Shown here: piece by piece, positions 45,548-54,464 of the stretch
Position numbering within the stretch: the first letter of the stretch is position 1
Layout: every line of letters starts with the position of its first letter
DNA from: Armatimonadota bacterium
GTDB taxonomy: Bacteria; Armatimonadota; UBA5829; DTJY01
Reading direction: 5' to 3'
Assembly (NCBI GenBank): GCA_023511795.1
Contig: JAIMAU010000003.1
Coordinates: 248,001-312,000 of the forward strand
Length of the DNA stretch: 64,000 bases
The notes under the pieces: generated by a model
What the model saw: the letters and a program-made list of their open reading frames with translations, nothing else
Database searches by the model: none
What the model was told of the DNA's origin: nothing
Position numbers and translations under genes: made by a program

Positions 45548-45594
45548 GGGACGTTTCCTACCATCTAAATAGAAAACACAACGCTTGATGCGCT

Positions 45595-46602
45595 CTATTT
45601 ACATTTTTCAACTATTGGCTTGAGAACCTCATCAAGCGAAGCATCTGTAAGCTCTGCTTTTATGCCGTCGAAAAGGAACCACTCCTCTATATGCTCTGTG
45701 CTAGCCCCGGGGTTAAGTCTGACCATTGGGCCTAATGTCTCGACTTCCATGAACGTGCCGTCGGTATAAGTCTCGCAGTTGCAACCCATGTCTGGGTATG
45801 TTGCGCCTTCCACAAAAGGAAACTTCTTAACGAAAAGCAATTCCTTGCGGAGATATGCAGCCCAGCCCTGCTTGTTCAATACGCCAATCTTCTGCGGGTA
45901 TCGCAGGTTCTCGTCGGTCCGCAGGCAGATGTATTTCTTTAGGAACCTCCACCTGGAATCGCTCAAGTCGGTATAATGCCAAAGCACCATAGGGCGAGCT
46001 GGGAGAAGTTCCTTTTCATGGGGAATAAATGGCTCTTGAGGAATAATTGTTGTCCCCCCGCCCGCCACAATACTCAGTGCCCATGGAGCCAATTCGACAG
46101 GCCAGATACCTTCGTTTGTAAGTTTATGAATCAATGTAACCTTAGTTCCCTCATCTGCCAGCTTTAGCAAAATCTCTTTACGGATGCCGGTGGGTGCTTC
46201 AACAGGCTGTATCAGTCGGATAGCATTTGAACCAACCTTTTCTACCTCAATTGGCGCATTGTCGGGAACATAGCTCCTTGGTATTGATTCTGGTGCATGC
46301 CACAGCCGATGGCCACCCCACGGATGCCAATCGCCGAGGTCGGTTTTCACGACCGCCCCTTGTCCAAGCTCAGCCAAGATATTTTCGCCGCCAATGAACC
46401 GATAAGCAATGACCCGAGGGCCGATGTCGCTAGTGGCGATGACCTCTACCGTGCCATTGGAAAGCCGATAGCAATTTGGTTGATTGAAGTATGCAATCTT
46501 GTCAATCTTCACCTTTCCGCCCTCCGAGATATTTGTATTCGCTAGAATGGCTGCCGCCGCAAGCAGGAAAATCATGCCGCCAATTCGCATTTTTTTCTCC
46601 AT
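45595..46602 (-). CDS. exported galactose-mutarotase-like protein (DUF4380-type)
   Basis: About 335 residues from ATG at 46602, with AAAGGAG 11 bases upstream; the ATG at 46629 is less well placed. Signal peptide (KKMRIGGMIFLLAAAAILANT). The body is a beta-sandwich with GTVEVIATSDIGPRVIAYRFIGGENILAELG and DLGDWHPWGGHRLWHAPESIP. This resembles aldose 1-epimerase-like DUF4380 proteins. Mutarotase function is inference. It is the first gene of the long minus-strand polysaccharide operon and divergent from the GH4 gene. Confidence 0.7.
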   Translation of the reverse strand: MEKKMRIGGMIFLLAAAAILANTNISEGGKVKIDKIAYFNQPNCYRLSNGTVEVIATSDIGPRVIAYRFIGGENILAELGQGAVVKTDLGDWHPWGGHRLWHAPESIPRSYVPDNAPIEVEKVGSNAIRLIQPVEAPTGIRKEILLKLADEGTKVTLIHKLTNEGIWPVELAPWALSIVAGGGTTIIPQEPFIPHEKELLPARPMVLWHYTDLSDSRWRFLKKYICLRTDENLRYPQKIGVLNKQGWAAYLRKELLFVKKFPFVEGATYPDMGCNCETYTDGTFMEVETLGPMVRLNPGASTEHIEEWFLFDGIKAELTDASLDEVLKPIVEKCK

Positions 46603-46688
46603 ATGCCATAGCGCTCCTTTAATGAACAATTCATCGGTGAAAAAGCGTTATCCTTTTAATATGCTCATAAATTGCAAATAACTTTCTC

Positions 46689-46718
46689 TTGACCCAGGAG
46701 AGAGCGCTTGACTAGAAT
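46689..46718 (+). promoter_or_regulatory. sigma-70 promoter for GH4-MttB
   Basis: TTGACC (46689-46694), an 18-base spacer and TAGAAT (46713-46718, five of six). It lies in the 183-base divergent gap (46603-46785). Predicted start near 46725, about 60 bases before the GTG. Confidence 0.55.
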
Positions 46719-46785
46719 GCATAAGAAAGCAGACACCCTGCAGGCAAATGCCGATTCATAAGAACCAAAAAATGTGAGGATAAAA

Positions 46786-48096
46786 GTGGGAGAAAAAATT
46801 GTTCTCATTGGTGCTGGCAGCGCCATGTTTACAAGAGGACTCATCGCAGACCTAATCAATCGGGGGAATGAAATCCAGCTGGGGCTTGTTGATATTAATC
46901 CCGAAGCTCTGGCAGTGGCTGAAGGTTTGGCTCGCAAAATGATTGAAGCTCGAAGAGCACCAATCAAACTCAGCGCTTCGACTGACCGACGCGACATGTT
47001 ACCTGGTGCAACTGCCATCATCTGCACTATAGGCGTTGGCGGGCGGCGGGCATGGGAAAAGGACGTTTTCATTCCCAGAAAGTATGGAATTTACCAGCCG
47101 GTGGGCGACAGCGTTATGCCTGGCGGAAGTTCGCGCGCCCTGCGAATGATTCCAGCGATGGTTGAAATCGCCAAAGACGTGCTCGACCTTGCACCAAACG
47201 CTCTATTCTTTAATTATGGCAACCCAATGGCGCCAGTATGTCGAGGCGTGAGGAAGGCAACCGACGCTGAAGTTGTTGGGCTGTGCCACGGCGTAAATGG
47301 AGTCGCCCATTACCTAGCAAATATGCTCGGCGTCCAAATCTCGCGCTTGAGCTACACAGCGGTGGGGATGAACCATTTGACTTGGTTCACCGAAGTCCAG
47401 GTTGACGGAAAGGATGCGATGCCTAGGCTTCGGGAAATAGCAGCCGTTAGAAAAATCGAAGACGGCGACCCATTCAGCTGGCATTTGCTTAAGTTGTTTG
47501 GCGCATTCCCAGCCGTGTTAGATAGGCATGTATGCGAGTTTTTCACCCAGTTTTTCTCGGATGGAAGCTACTATGGCAAGAAACTGGGGGTAGATGCATT
47601 TAGCTTCGAGGAGACAATCGCCTGGGGCGATAGGATATTTGAAGAAATGAAGGAAGATGCGCTGTCGTCGAAGCCACTTAGGGAAGAATACTTCCTGAAA
47701 ATAGGTGGCGAGCATGAGCAGGTAATCGAAATCATTGACAGCATCAAAACAAATGCTGGGCGAGTTTATTCTGCTAATCTGCCAAACAGAGGACAAGTGC
47801 CAAACCTGCCACCGGAATCAGTCATAGAATCGCCGGCAGTTGCAGATGCATCAGGCTTAAAACCAATCCCCCAGAAGCCTCTTCCCTCCGCATTGGCTGG
47901 AACTCTTGCCACTAGGCTGATGTGGGTAGAAACAATTGTCGAAGCCGCCCTAGAGGGAAGCAGAACTAAATTCGTCCAAGCGCTTGTCCTTGATGGCTCG
48001 GTCAAATCACTTGAGATGGCTGAGAAATTGGCTGATGAGCTTCTAGCCGCTCAAAAGGAGTATCTCCCGCAGGAGCTCTGGGGGTTCGAACACTAA
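46786..48096 (+). CDS. GH4 family NAD-dependent glycosidase
   Basis: A glycosidase that acts by an NAD+ and Mn2+ oxidation-elimination mechanism. From GTG at 46786 (GAGG just upstream) the protein starts [19 protein letters not shown], as GH4 proteins do; the GTG at 46774 lacks a site. Next, [15 protein letters not shown], then [21 protein letters not shown], then [16 protein letters not shown]. The family Cys-His metal motif is [10 protein letters not shown], a CHG form found in alpha-galacturonidase and glucuronidase members, which suggests a uronic-acid substrate. The MTHFT-type [15 protein letters not shown] follows. About 437 residues, normal length. Confidence 0.88.
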   Translation: MGEKIVLIGAGSAMFTRGLIADLINRGNEIQLGLVDINPEALAVAEGLARKMIEARRAPIKLSASTDRRDMLPGATAIICTIGVGGRRAWEKDVFIPRKYGIYQPVGDSVMPGGSSRALRMIPAMVEIAKDVLDLAPNALFFNYGNPMAPVCRGVRKATDAEVVGLCHGVNGVAHYLANMLGVQISRLSYTAVGMNHLTWFTEVQVDGKDAMPRLREIAAVRKIEDGDPFSWHLLKLFGAFPAVLDRHVCEFFTQFFSDGSYYGKKLGVDAFSFEETIAWGDRIFEEMKEDALSSKPLREEYFLKIGGEHEQVIEIIDSIKTNAGRVYSANLPNRGQVPNLPPESVIESPAVADASGLKPIPQKPLPSALAGTLATRLMWVETIVEAALEGSRTKFVQALVLDGSVKSLEMAEKLADELLAAQKEYLPQELWGFEH

Positions 48097-48137
48097 TTGG
48101 TGATGTTTCGGCTGCGGTTTAAAAGCGGGTTTAATAT

Positions 48138-49562
48138 ATGTTTGCAAAAGTACTTACAGACGACCAAATAAAACGAATACATGACGTTTCGCTTATTATC
48201 CTTGAGCGGGTCGGAATCCATTTACCCCATGATGAAATGCTTCGGCGCTTCGCAGACTCAGGTGCGTCGGTTGACTTCTGCAACAAACGCGTCTACATCC
48301 CTAACGAACTTGTTGCAAAATCGCTGGAACAGGCGGGGAAGAAGTTTGCCATCTACGGACGCGACGTTTCCAAAGAAGCGGCGTTTGGTGTTGGAAAACG
48401 GAATTACAATTCTATCGCCGGCGAAGCATTGTGGGTTGACAATCTCGGCGAAAGCCGACGGCCTGCAACGCTAGCCGATGTTGGAACCGCCTCGCGCTTC
48501 GCCGATGCCCTGGATAATATCAACATTGTAGGCGCAATGGCAGACCCCCGAGAGATTCCGTCCGAATATCGGTGCGTGGAAGTCATGGCAACCATGCTTC
48601 GAAACACAACCAAGCCGATTCACTTCTGGTTCCATGATCGGCTTTCCGCAAAATATATTATTGAGATGATGATTGCCCTGCGCGGCGATGAAAAAAAGGC
48701 GGCAGAATTCCCTGTCTGCTATCCTTTTCTTGAGCCAATCAGCCCTCTGCGCTTCCCATTCAACGGGGTGGACATTCTGTTCGAGACCGCAAGGCTCAAC
48801 CTTCCCGTGCCAGTCGGGCCGATGGCTCAAATGGGTCTTTCGGCACCGGCGACAGTAGCGGGGACATTGGCGCAGGAAAATGCTGAGATACTGGCAGGCA
48901 TCTGCATAACACAACTTATTAAGCCCGGAACGCCAGTATGCTATGGAGGCATTTGTCATGCATTCGACATGAGAACAACACAGCTTATTTTCTCGGGTCC
49001 GGAACAAGCAATTTTCGGGGTGGCAATGACACAAATAGGGAAGCACTACGGCTTGCCGGTATACATTAACGTCGGCCTAACAGATTCGAAACGCGCAGAT
49101 GCCCAAGCAGGGCTAGAGGTTGGAATCACATTGGCTTTGGGAGCCGCCGCAGGAGCGGATATTTTTGGCCACATGGGAATCTCAGGGGTGGACCAGGCAT
49201 CATCGCTGGACATTCTTGTCCTGCAAGACGAAATTATCTCTTATGTAGAAAGCATAATGCGAGAAATTGATTTTTCGGACGATGCGCTTGGGCTGAAAGA
49301 AATAGAAGAAGTTGGACCCGGGGGAATATTTATAGACCGCCCACACACTGTGGAACATTTCCGACGCGAGCTTTGGTTCCCTCGCTTGCTTGACCGAAAT
49401 TACTACCAAGCATGGCTCGAAAGTGGTGCACTCAGCACGGAAGAAAAGTGCCGCCATCTAAAAGAGGAAATACTCAGCACCCACACGCCTGAGCCACTGC
49501 CACCCAAGCTTGAGCAAATATTTGAGGAGATACTGCTGGAAGCCAGAAGTCTGAAAGCCTGA
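48138..49562 (+). CDS. MttB-family methyltransferase without pyrrolysine
   Basis: A 474-residue member of the trimethylamine methyltransferase (MttB/MtgB) superfamily, which moves methyl groups from quaternary amines to a corrinoid protein. Recognisable: DDQIKRIHDVSLIILERVGIHLPH, GNP-like RRPATLADVGTASRFADAL, GGICHAFDMRTTQLIFSGPEQ and GVDQASSLDILVLQDEIIS. The frame runs unbroken without an in-frame TAG, so it is a non-pyrrolysine form. No corrinoid protein or other methyl-carrier gene is adjacent. It follows GH4 by 41 bases. Substrate unknown, perhaps a betaine or methylated sugar. Confidence 0.87.
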   Translation: MFAKVLTDDQIKRIHDVSLIILERVGIHLPHDEMLRRFADSGASVDFCNKRVYIPNELVAKSLEQAGKKFAIYGRDVSKEAAFGVGKRNYNSIAGEALWVDNLGESRRPATLADVGTASRFADALDNINIVGAMADPREIPSEYRCVEVMATMLRNTTKPIHFWFHDRLSAKYIIEMMIALRGDEKKAAEFPVCYPFLEPISPLRFPFNGVDILFETARLNLPVPVGPMAQMGLSAPATVAGTLAQENAEILAGICITQLIKPGTPVCYGGICHAFDMRTTQLIFSGPEQAIFGVAMTQIGKHYGLPVYINVGLTDSKRADAQAGLEVGITLALGAAAGADIFGHMGISGVDQASSLDILVLQDEIISYVESIMREIDFSDDALGLKEIEEVGPGGIFIDRPHTVEHFRRELWFPRLLDRNYYQAWLESGALSTEEKCRHLKEEILSTHTPEPLPPKLEQIFEEILLEARSLKA

Positions 49563-49703
49563 GGGGATGGCCTATTCGTTGGGCAAACCGGATAATTAAA
49601 ATATTTCCATTTCGCCACCGCTACAGCTTTGTATGGTATAGCCGCGAAAACGCGCTACCTGCGGCAAGCAAAATGATAAATCGCTATGGCTTCTTCAAGT
49701 TTA

Positions 49704-50591
49704 CTACCTAACAACAAGTGGATTGGTCCATGCGCGATTTCCCTGAAAATCAACGATTTCTACGCGAAGATACCGCCAGCTATCGCGCAAAGGAATTTCT
49801 GCGTTGGTAATTGGCCCCTCGCCGTCGCTGTAGATGCTTAAGCCGTGTGACCTCTGGGCAATGAAATGTACCTCGGAGGCTGGCGAGCACTTTACAATCA
49901 CCTTTCCATCGCAAACCCGAGCATCTTCTATGATAGGACCGCATGAGGAATAGAAGCATCCTGTACGAAGTGCTTCCATAACAGCCTCGGCAGTAAGATT
50001 CTCAGCCTTGAACCACGTCCAGCCCATAAAGATGTCCCTGCCTCGGTGTGCATCGTCAACAGCTACTGCAGGAAGGATAATCCCGGCGTCGAGCAAGTCA
50101 TCCCACTGAACAGAGCTGAACCCTTTGCCGATTTTTGTGCATGTAGCATTATAGACCTCCAAGGCGATTGCCCCGCTAATCTTCATTAGGTGGTTTATAT
50201 TGTGGCCGCACCAATATGGATGGCAGATAATCGCCTCTCCGCCCGCCTCGCGCGCCATTTTTATCCGAGCATTTGGATTAGGTTCATTTAAGCAATCAAA
50301 ACCATATGGAACGTTTAAGAAAACGAAGTGATACGGGTCAGCACCTGGACAATTCGGATGTGTCTCCGTTCCAGAGATAACGAGAAACTCATCCGTCGAA
50401 AGAGCTGAGACATCGTTCGTTCGGTCGTGGTCGGTGATAGCAAGGATGGAGTACCCTTTCTCGTGGTACTGTTGGATGCGCTCCTGCACGCTAAACCCCC
50501 CGTCCGACGTGGTTGTGTGGGTGTGCAAGTTGGCTTTATACCAATTTCCACTGCTTTCGAAAGGATTTACAAATGGCGATGTTGCACTCAC
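49704..50591 (-). CDS. PHP-domain phosphoesterase-like protein
   Basis: A 295-residue cytoplasmic protein with the PHP metal-binding motifs: NLHTHTTTSDGGFSVQER (residues 19-36), ILAITDHDRTND, SGTETHPNCPG, EAIICHPYWCGHN and AVAVDDAHRGRDIF. The set of His and Asp ligands is complete enough for a metal-dependent phosphoesterase. Start GTG with GAGGT upstream. A small C-terminal beta domain follows. Substrate unknown. Upstream is a 288-base gap to the PQQ-propeller gene with one 6-bp repeat (ATATGC/GCATAT, 50663-50678) and a terminator. Confidence 0.85.
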   Translation of the reverse strand: MSATSPFVNPFESSGNWYKANLHTHTTTSDGGFSVQERIQQYHEKGYSILAITDHDRTNDVSALSTDEFLVISGTETHPNCPGADPYHFVFLNVPYGFDCLNEPNPNARIKMAREAGGEAIICHPYWCGHNINHLMKISGAIALEVYNATCTKIGKGFSSVQWDDLLDAGIILPAVAVDDAHRGRDIFMGWTWFKAENLTAEAVMEALRTGCFYSSCGPIIEDARVCDGKVIVKCSPASEVHFIAQRSHGLSIYSDGEGPITNAEIPLRDSWRYLRVEIVDFQGNRAWTNPLVVR

Positions 50592-50827
50592 GGTACTACC
50601 TCACAACAATTTCATATACCTTGTTAAGTAATCAAAACTCCTCATTAGGACAGCCTCCTAGAATATGCTTGAGCATATCTTCCCAGGCGGCATGTCATCA
50701 TGAATGCAAGGTTATATTTACTTGCTAACCTCGGCACTTTCTCGCTATCCATTATTGCACGCATTGCCAATCTCTGCCAAGCAGTGCAGGCGCCTTCTGA
50801 CTGCCAATGTTTGGATGCAAATAAAAT

Positions 50828-50854
50828 CGGGCAGTGCGCAAAAAGCACTGCCCG
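50828..50854 (-). terminator. rho-independent terminator of the PQQ-propeller gene
   Basis: Ten-bp perfect stem CGGGCAGTGC / GCACTGCCCG with a 7-nt loop; on the minus strand ATTTTAT follows. It begins 26 bases after the stop at 50880. Confidence 0.85.
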
Positions 50855-50879
50855 CTCTAAATCCTTGAGCAGTAAAAAT

Positions 50880-52697
50880 CTAGCGATATCCTGGGGGCGG
50901 GCCTTCCCCGGGAGCGGCCCCTGGCGGCGGGCCTTCGCCCGTTCCGCTAGTCTCCGTGCCACTTGGCTTTGGCTTGGGAGCCAAACGCAGTCTGTTGTCT
51001 ACAAAGAAGCTCCACTGCTCGGTAGTCTTGTTTCCACTCCAGTCTTCAAGCGAAAGAGTAACAATATGGCGGCCATCTTTAAGAGGAGTGATTGGCTGCT
51101 GTCTAACTGTTTTATACCAAATTATGCCTCGCTCTGCCGCAAACTTATAATCAACAGCTTCTCCATCAAGCAACATTGAAATGCTCTTTGGGTTTATCCC
51201 GCTACCAGGGTCGGTAACGAGAGCGGCAAACTCCACGGGCGGCATTCCGGGCAGAACGCTGTCTCGCGAAGGTTTCACGGCTTCGACCACCGGCGGTGTG
51301 CTGTCAGGGGCGTCAGCGCGGAATGCGTTGAGAGACCCATCATCCCCCACGACATAGAGTGTTCCATCGCAAACGGCCGGCGCCGCGGTTATATTCACCT
51401 GTATAAGCGAGCCGGCTTCCGAGATGGTTGGTCCCAAAATGTACTTCCACTTGATTTCGCCCGTGGTTCCGTCAATCGCCGCCAAAACGCCTTTCCTCCC
51501 GCCAACTATCACGGTGTTTCCAGCCACTATAGGAGACCCATAAATGGGGGCACCTAGGTCGGGAGGAGCACTCCATTTAAATTTGCCAGCCGACGTGAGC
51601 GCGTAGACTTTGCCGTCCCTGCATCCAACATAAATGGTTCCGTTTGCAAATGCAGGAACTGTCGAAATATCTGTGGGGAGGTTGACCGCCCACCTCAAGC
51701 GTCCGCTTTGCGCCTGGAAAGCATGGAGGATTACACCGCCGCCAACATATACAGTGTTTTCGGCTACGACAGGCGTTGAATTTCTGGTTGCACTGCCTAT
51801 CCTAACCGACCATTTGAGCTTGCCGCTGGCAGTATAAGCGGCGTACAGAACCATGTCATTTGATACAAAATAAACCAACCCTTCTGCCACTGCTGGCGAG
51901 CATAGAACATCATCGCCCGTACGAAAGCCACCTGGCCATTTCAGTGCGCCGGTAGCCGCATCCAAAGCATAAAGGTTGTTGTCAGTTGCCCCAATGTAGA
52001 TAACACCATCAACAAGAACGGGAGATGAAACAATGCCTCCTTTTGTGCGGAACGTCCACTTCAGAGTGCCGGTTTCTTTGTCAATGGCATAAAGATTTCC
52101 ATCCCCAGCGGCGAAGTAGACTAAATCATCACCTATCAGCGGAGATGTCTTTATGCTGGCGGTTAGGCTCTCCTCAGGATATCTCCATTTGAGCGAACCG
52201 GTTTCCACATTTACAGCGTATATTCTTCCATTCGAACAGAAATAGGCAACTCCGTCGGCAATTGCAGGCGAAGACGGATTTTCAAGAAACCTCTCCGTTA
52301 CATGGCGCCAGGCGAGCTTGAGCGGGAATGTAAGCTGTTCTTCGGTATATCCTGTATGCGCCGCGTTACCTTTGAACATTGGCCACTTCGCACCAGAGCT
52401 TGGGAAAGATGGCGCAAGATTTTCTGTTTGCACATCGGTTGAACCAGGCAAACCATTGTTGCCATTTTCGGCCGGAGGCTTTGGCAAAACCTCTTTTGCT
52501 TCATCGGCAGGGGGCTTCTGCTTGGGCACGGGTGGCGGAGGAGGCGGCGGCATGGGCGGCAGTGCCTCATCAGCCCCAACGCCTTGTTCAGGGGGAAGTG
52601 GCGGGAGCGGCGGTGGTGAGTTATCCTGTGCAAAGGCTACAGCCATGGATAAAAGAGCAAATAAGGTTATAACGCAGACGATTAGCCTTCTGGGCAT
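50880..52697 (-). CDS. secreted PQQ-type beta-propeller protein with Pro-rich linker
   Basis: About 605 residues from ATG at 52697, with GGAGG six bases upstream; the ATG at 52703 is too close. Signal peptide MPRRLIVCVITLFALLSMAVAFA. A Pro-rich stretch (residues 25-65, with PPMPPPPPPP) leads to a propeller of PQQ-like blades. Repeated motifs are GSLKWRYPEE, DLVYFAAGDGNLYAIDKETGTLKWTF, GVIYIGATDNNLYALDAATGALKW and TIYVGCRDGKVYALTSAGKFKWS. A C-terminal Ig-like domain (SKFSWFVDN-type end) and a PG-rich tail follow. Probably a surface or periplasmic interaction protein; no enzyme site seen. Confidence 0.85.
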   Translation of the reverse strand: MPRRLIVCVITLFALLSMAVAFAQDNSPPPLPPLPPEQGVGADEALPPMPPPPPPPVPKQKPPADEAKEVLPKPPAENGNNGLPGSTDVQTENLAPSFPSSGAKWPMFKGNAAHTGYTEEQLTFPLKLAWRHVTERFLENPSSPAIADGVAYFCSNGRIYAVNVETGSLKWRYPEESLTASIKTSPLIGDDLVYFAAGDGNLYAIDKETGTLKWTFRTKGGIVSSPVLVDGVIYIGATDNNLYALDAATGALKWPGGFRTGDDVLCSPAVAEGLVYFVSNDMVLYAAYTASGKLKWSVRIGSATRNSTPVVAENTVYVGGGVILHAFQAQSGRLRWAVNLPTDISTVPAFANGTIYVGCRDGKVYALTSAGKFKWSAPPDLGAPIYGSPIVAGNTVIVGGRKGVLAAIDGTTGEIKWKYILGPTISEAGSLIQVNITAAPAVCDGTLYVVGDDGSLNAFRADAPDSTPPVVEAVKPSRDSVLPGMPPVEFAALVTDPGSGINPKSISMLLDGEAVDYKFAAERGIIWYKTVRQQPITPLKDGRHIVTLSLEDWSGNKTTEQWSFFVDNRLRLAPKPKPSGTETSGTGEGPPPGAAPGEGPPPGYR

Positions 52698-52730
52698 CGT
52701 CATCCTCCTTCAAAAAAACAGTCCGAAAGA

Positions 52731-52759
52731 AGTATAACGCATACGGTGCTTAGCGTCAA
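52731..52759 (-). promoter_or_regulatory. promoter of the PQQ-propeller gene
   Basis: On the minus strand, TTGACG (52754-52759), a 17-base spacer and TATACT (52731-52736), five of six at both boxes. About 35 bases before the start codon. Confidence 0.75.
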
Positions 52760-52844
52760 CCACCAGTGGGTCTATCGACGGCAAGCTATCATACAATTTC
52801 ACTGACGTAGTTAAAGCGATGGCTTGTTCCATTTTCCCAAAAAA

Positions 52845-52869
52845 GAAAGCCGGGATTAACCCGGCTTTC
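52845..52869 (-). terminator. rho-independent terminator of the zinc-ribbon gene
   Basis: GAAAGCCGGG / CCCGGCTTTC, ten-bp perfect stem, 5-nt loop; minus-strand TTTTTT follows. It is 29 bases after the stop of the 68-residue gene. Confidence 0.88.
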
Positions 52870-52897
52870 CTAAGAAACCTATTTTGTTGATTCTGCA

Positions 52898-53104
52898 CTA
52901 GGGAATCTGGTCTTCTAGGACTGGCTTGTCCTTTCGGAGGCACTTTGCACAGCGCCAATCAATATTCATGTGTTCGTACATTGTCGGAACATTTCGCACA
53001 GGTGAGCCGCAAGCACCGCATCGAATTTTACTGCTGTAGCTTGTCGACGTGAAGTGGGTCTCCTGCGGTTCGGCACCCGTGCCTTCGTATTCCGTATTGG
53101 TCAT
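52898..53104 (-). CDS. small zinc-ribbon protein
   Basis: A 68-residue protein with two CxxC pairs: C29-x2-C32 (RCGACGS) and C52-x2-C55 (RCAKCLR), the layout of a zinc ribbon. The N-terminus is polar. It lies between its own extended -10 promoter and a strong terminator, so it is a monocistronic unit, which supports reality despite the small size. GGAGG precedes the ATG. Function unknown; zinc ribbons often bind nucleic acid or proteins. Confidence 0.75.
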   Translation of the reverse strand: MTNTEYEGTGAEPQETHFTSTSYSSKIRCGACGSPVRNVPTMYEHMNIDWRCAKCLRKDKPVLEDQIP

Positions 53105-53138
53105 AAACAGACCTCCGTGAATAAAGTTTGTTTTATTT

Positions 53139-53147
53139 ATTATACCA
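53139..53147 (-). promoter_or_regulatory. extended -10 promoter for the zinc-ribbon gene
   Basis: Minus strand TGGTATAAT: perfect TATAAT with a TGn extension, 35 bases before the start codon. No -35 is evident. Confidence 0.6.
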
Positions 53148-53258
53148 CTTTTCTCATTGAAAGGGGAACTCGAAGTGGCTCATCCAACTGGGAAAACGAT
53201 TGGGTCTCCTTGGGAAATAGGCTATCCTCAATGGTTACTACATCAGCTCTACAGCGCT

Positions 53259-54266
53259 TTAACTCTCCGGAGCTGGGGCACAAGATTCGCGCTCTTTCAA
53301 GTAGCATGGAAGGATATTTTCCATTCGGAATTGGTCCGCGTTCCCTTGGATTTGAGCTACGACCAGCTTAGCCGCAAGGACGCCAATCTCATAAAGCGGC
53401 TGGTGAACGCTGGTGAGCTGAGGAATAGTCAATTCGGCGTAAGTATCGTCAAAGCCGATAAACGAGATATCCTCCGGTATTCTGAGGCCAGCCTGACGTG
53501 CGGCTTGCATTGCTCCAATTGCCATTGCGTCGTTTGCGGCAAAAACAGCCGTTGGTCTGGACTTCATTTCGAGAAACTTCTGCATAGCCTGGAAGCCAGA
53601 TGCCCTAGTGTAGTCGCCCTCGGCTTTTAAATCAGGGTCTACTGGAATGCCTGCATCCCCAAGAGCATCTGCATAGCCCTTCACCCTCATTCGCGAGATT
53701 AGCGTGTGCATTGGCCCAGTTATCATAGCAATGCGCCTGTGTCCCAGCTTGATGAGATATTCGACGGCACCTCGGGCGCCTTTGAGATTGTCGGGCTCAA
53801 CATAATAGAAACCGGTGGTCTCCATTCTTCTTTCGATAATCGCAAGAGGCACCCCGCGTTCTCGAAGAAAAGTTATGTGCTCTGGCAGTATTGGCGACGA
53901 CATTACTATACCATCGGCTCGTCGTTCGAGAAGGATATCTATATATGCCCGCTCCTTCTCTATGCTGTCGTACGAGTTGCAGAGGATGACATTATATCCA
54001 AACTTTTGAGCTTGGTCCTCTACTGCCCTAGCAAGAGCGGGGCTTACTGGTCCTGCAATACTGGGAACGATGTGGCCAAGGAGTCCTGTCCGCCGCTTCT
54101 TTAAGCCGCGCGCAAGGGCATTATAGCGATATCCAAGATCGGCAATGGCACGCTCGACGCGAATTCTCGTTTCCTCCGAAACGGAATCCGCACCGTTGAG
54201 CACGCGAGATACGGTGGCGGTAGACACCCCAGCGAACTTTGCAACATCCTTGATAGTTGGCAGCAC
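53259..54266 (-). CDS. LacI family transcriptional regulator
   Basis: A 335-residue repressor. The N-terminal HTH IKDVAKFAGVSTATVSRVLNG (residues 5-25) and hinge YRYNALARGLKKRRTG are classic. A periplasmic-binding-protein-like sugar domain follows, with LGHIVPSIAGPVSPALARA, FAANDAMAIGAMQAARQAGLRIPEDISFIGFDD and LTSVHQPLYEIGVLAA. Start is GTG with GAGGTGATC upstream. It is divergent from the DegT operon (54511 onwards), so it probably controls that operon and itself in response to a sugar. The 17-nt palindromes at 54280 and 54465 are candidate sites. Confidence 0.93.
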   Translation of the reverse strand: MLPTIKDVAKFAGVSTATVSRVLNGADSVSEETRIRVERAIADLGYRYNALARGLKKRRTGLLGHIVPSIAGPVSPALARAVEDQAQKFGYNVILCNSYDSIEKERAYIDILLERRADGIVMSSPILPEHITFLRERGVPLAIIERRMETTGFYYVEPDNLKGARGAVEYLIKLGHRRIAMITGPMHTLISRMRVKGYADALGDAGIPVDPDLKAEGDYTRASGFQAMQKFLEMKSRPTAVFAANDAMAIGAMQAARQAGLRIPEDISFIGFDDTYAELTIPQLTSVHQPLYEIGVLAAKLVVAQIQGNADQFRMENILPCYLKERESCAPAPES

Positions 54267-54279
54267 GGAAGATCACCTC

Positions 54280-54296
54280 TTCTCCTTCGAGGAGAA
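54280..54296. promoter_or_regulatory. 17-nt palindrome in the lacI leader
   Basis: TTCTCCT-TCG-AGGAGAA, seven-base arms around a three-base centre, between the lacI promoter and start codon. It could be an operator or an mRNA hairpin that hides an AGGAG sequence. Confidence 0.4.
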
Positions 54297-54336
54297 TCTT
54301 TAAAAACCCTTCGAATGAAATTAGACTATTAGTGGC

Positions 54337-54365
54337 ATACTACTCTTTTTGCTGAGGTTTGTCAA
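54337..54365 (-). promoter_or_regulatory. promoter of the LacI-family gene
   Basis: Minus strand TTGACA (54360-54365), 17-base spacer, TAGTAT (54337-54342). It lies about 70 bases before the GTG start. Confidence 0.7.
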
Positions 54366-54464
54366 GCGAAGGCAATTATACCGCTGTCCACACCATCCCC
54401 AGCAGGAATTAGCTACTTCTTTTGCGAAGGGAAATAGACCACCTATGTTGAAACTTTACACGGC

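Noticed and set aside
48138-49562. Pyrrolysine (in-frame TAG) in the MttB-type gene
   Set aside because: The frame is continuous with no in-frame TAG, so it is a non-pyrrolysine member.
50663-50678. ATATGC/GCATAT 6-bp inverted repeat in the gap after the PHP gene start
   Set aside because: Short, AT-rich and not placed with a promoter; likely chance.
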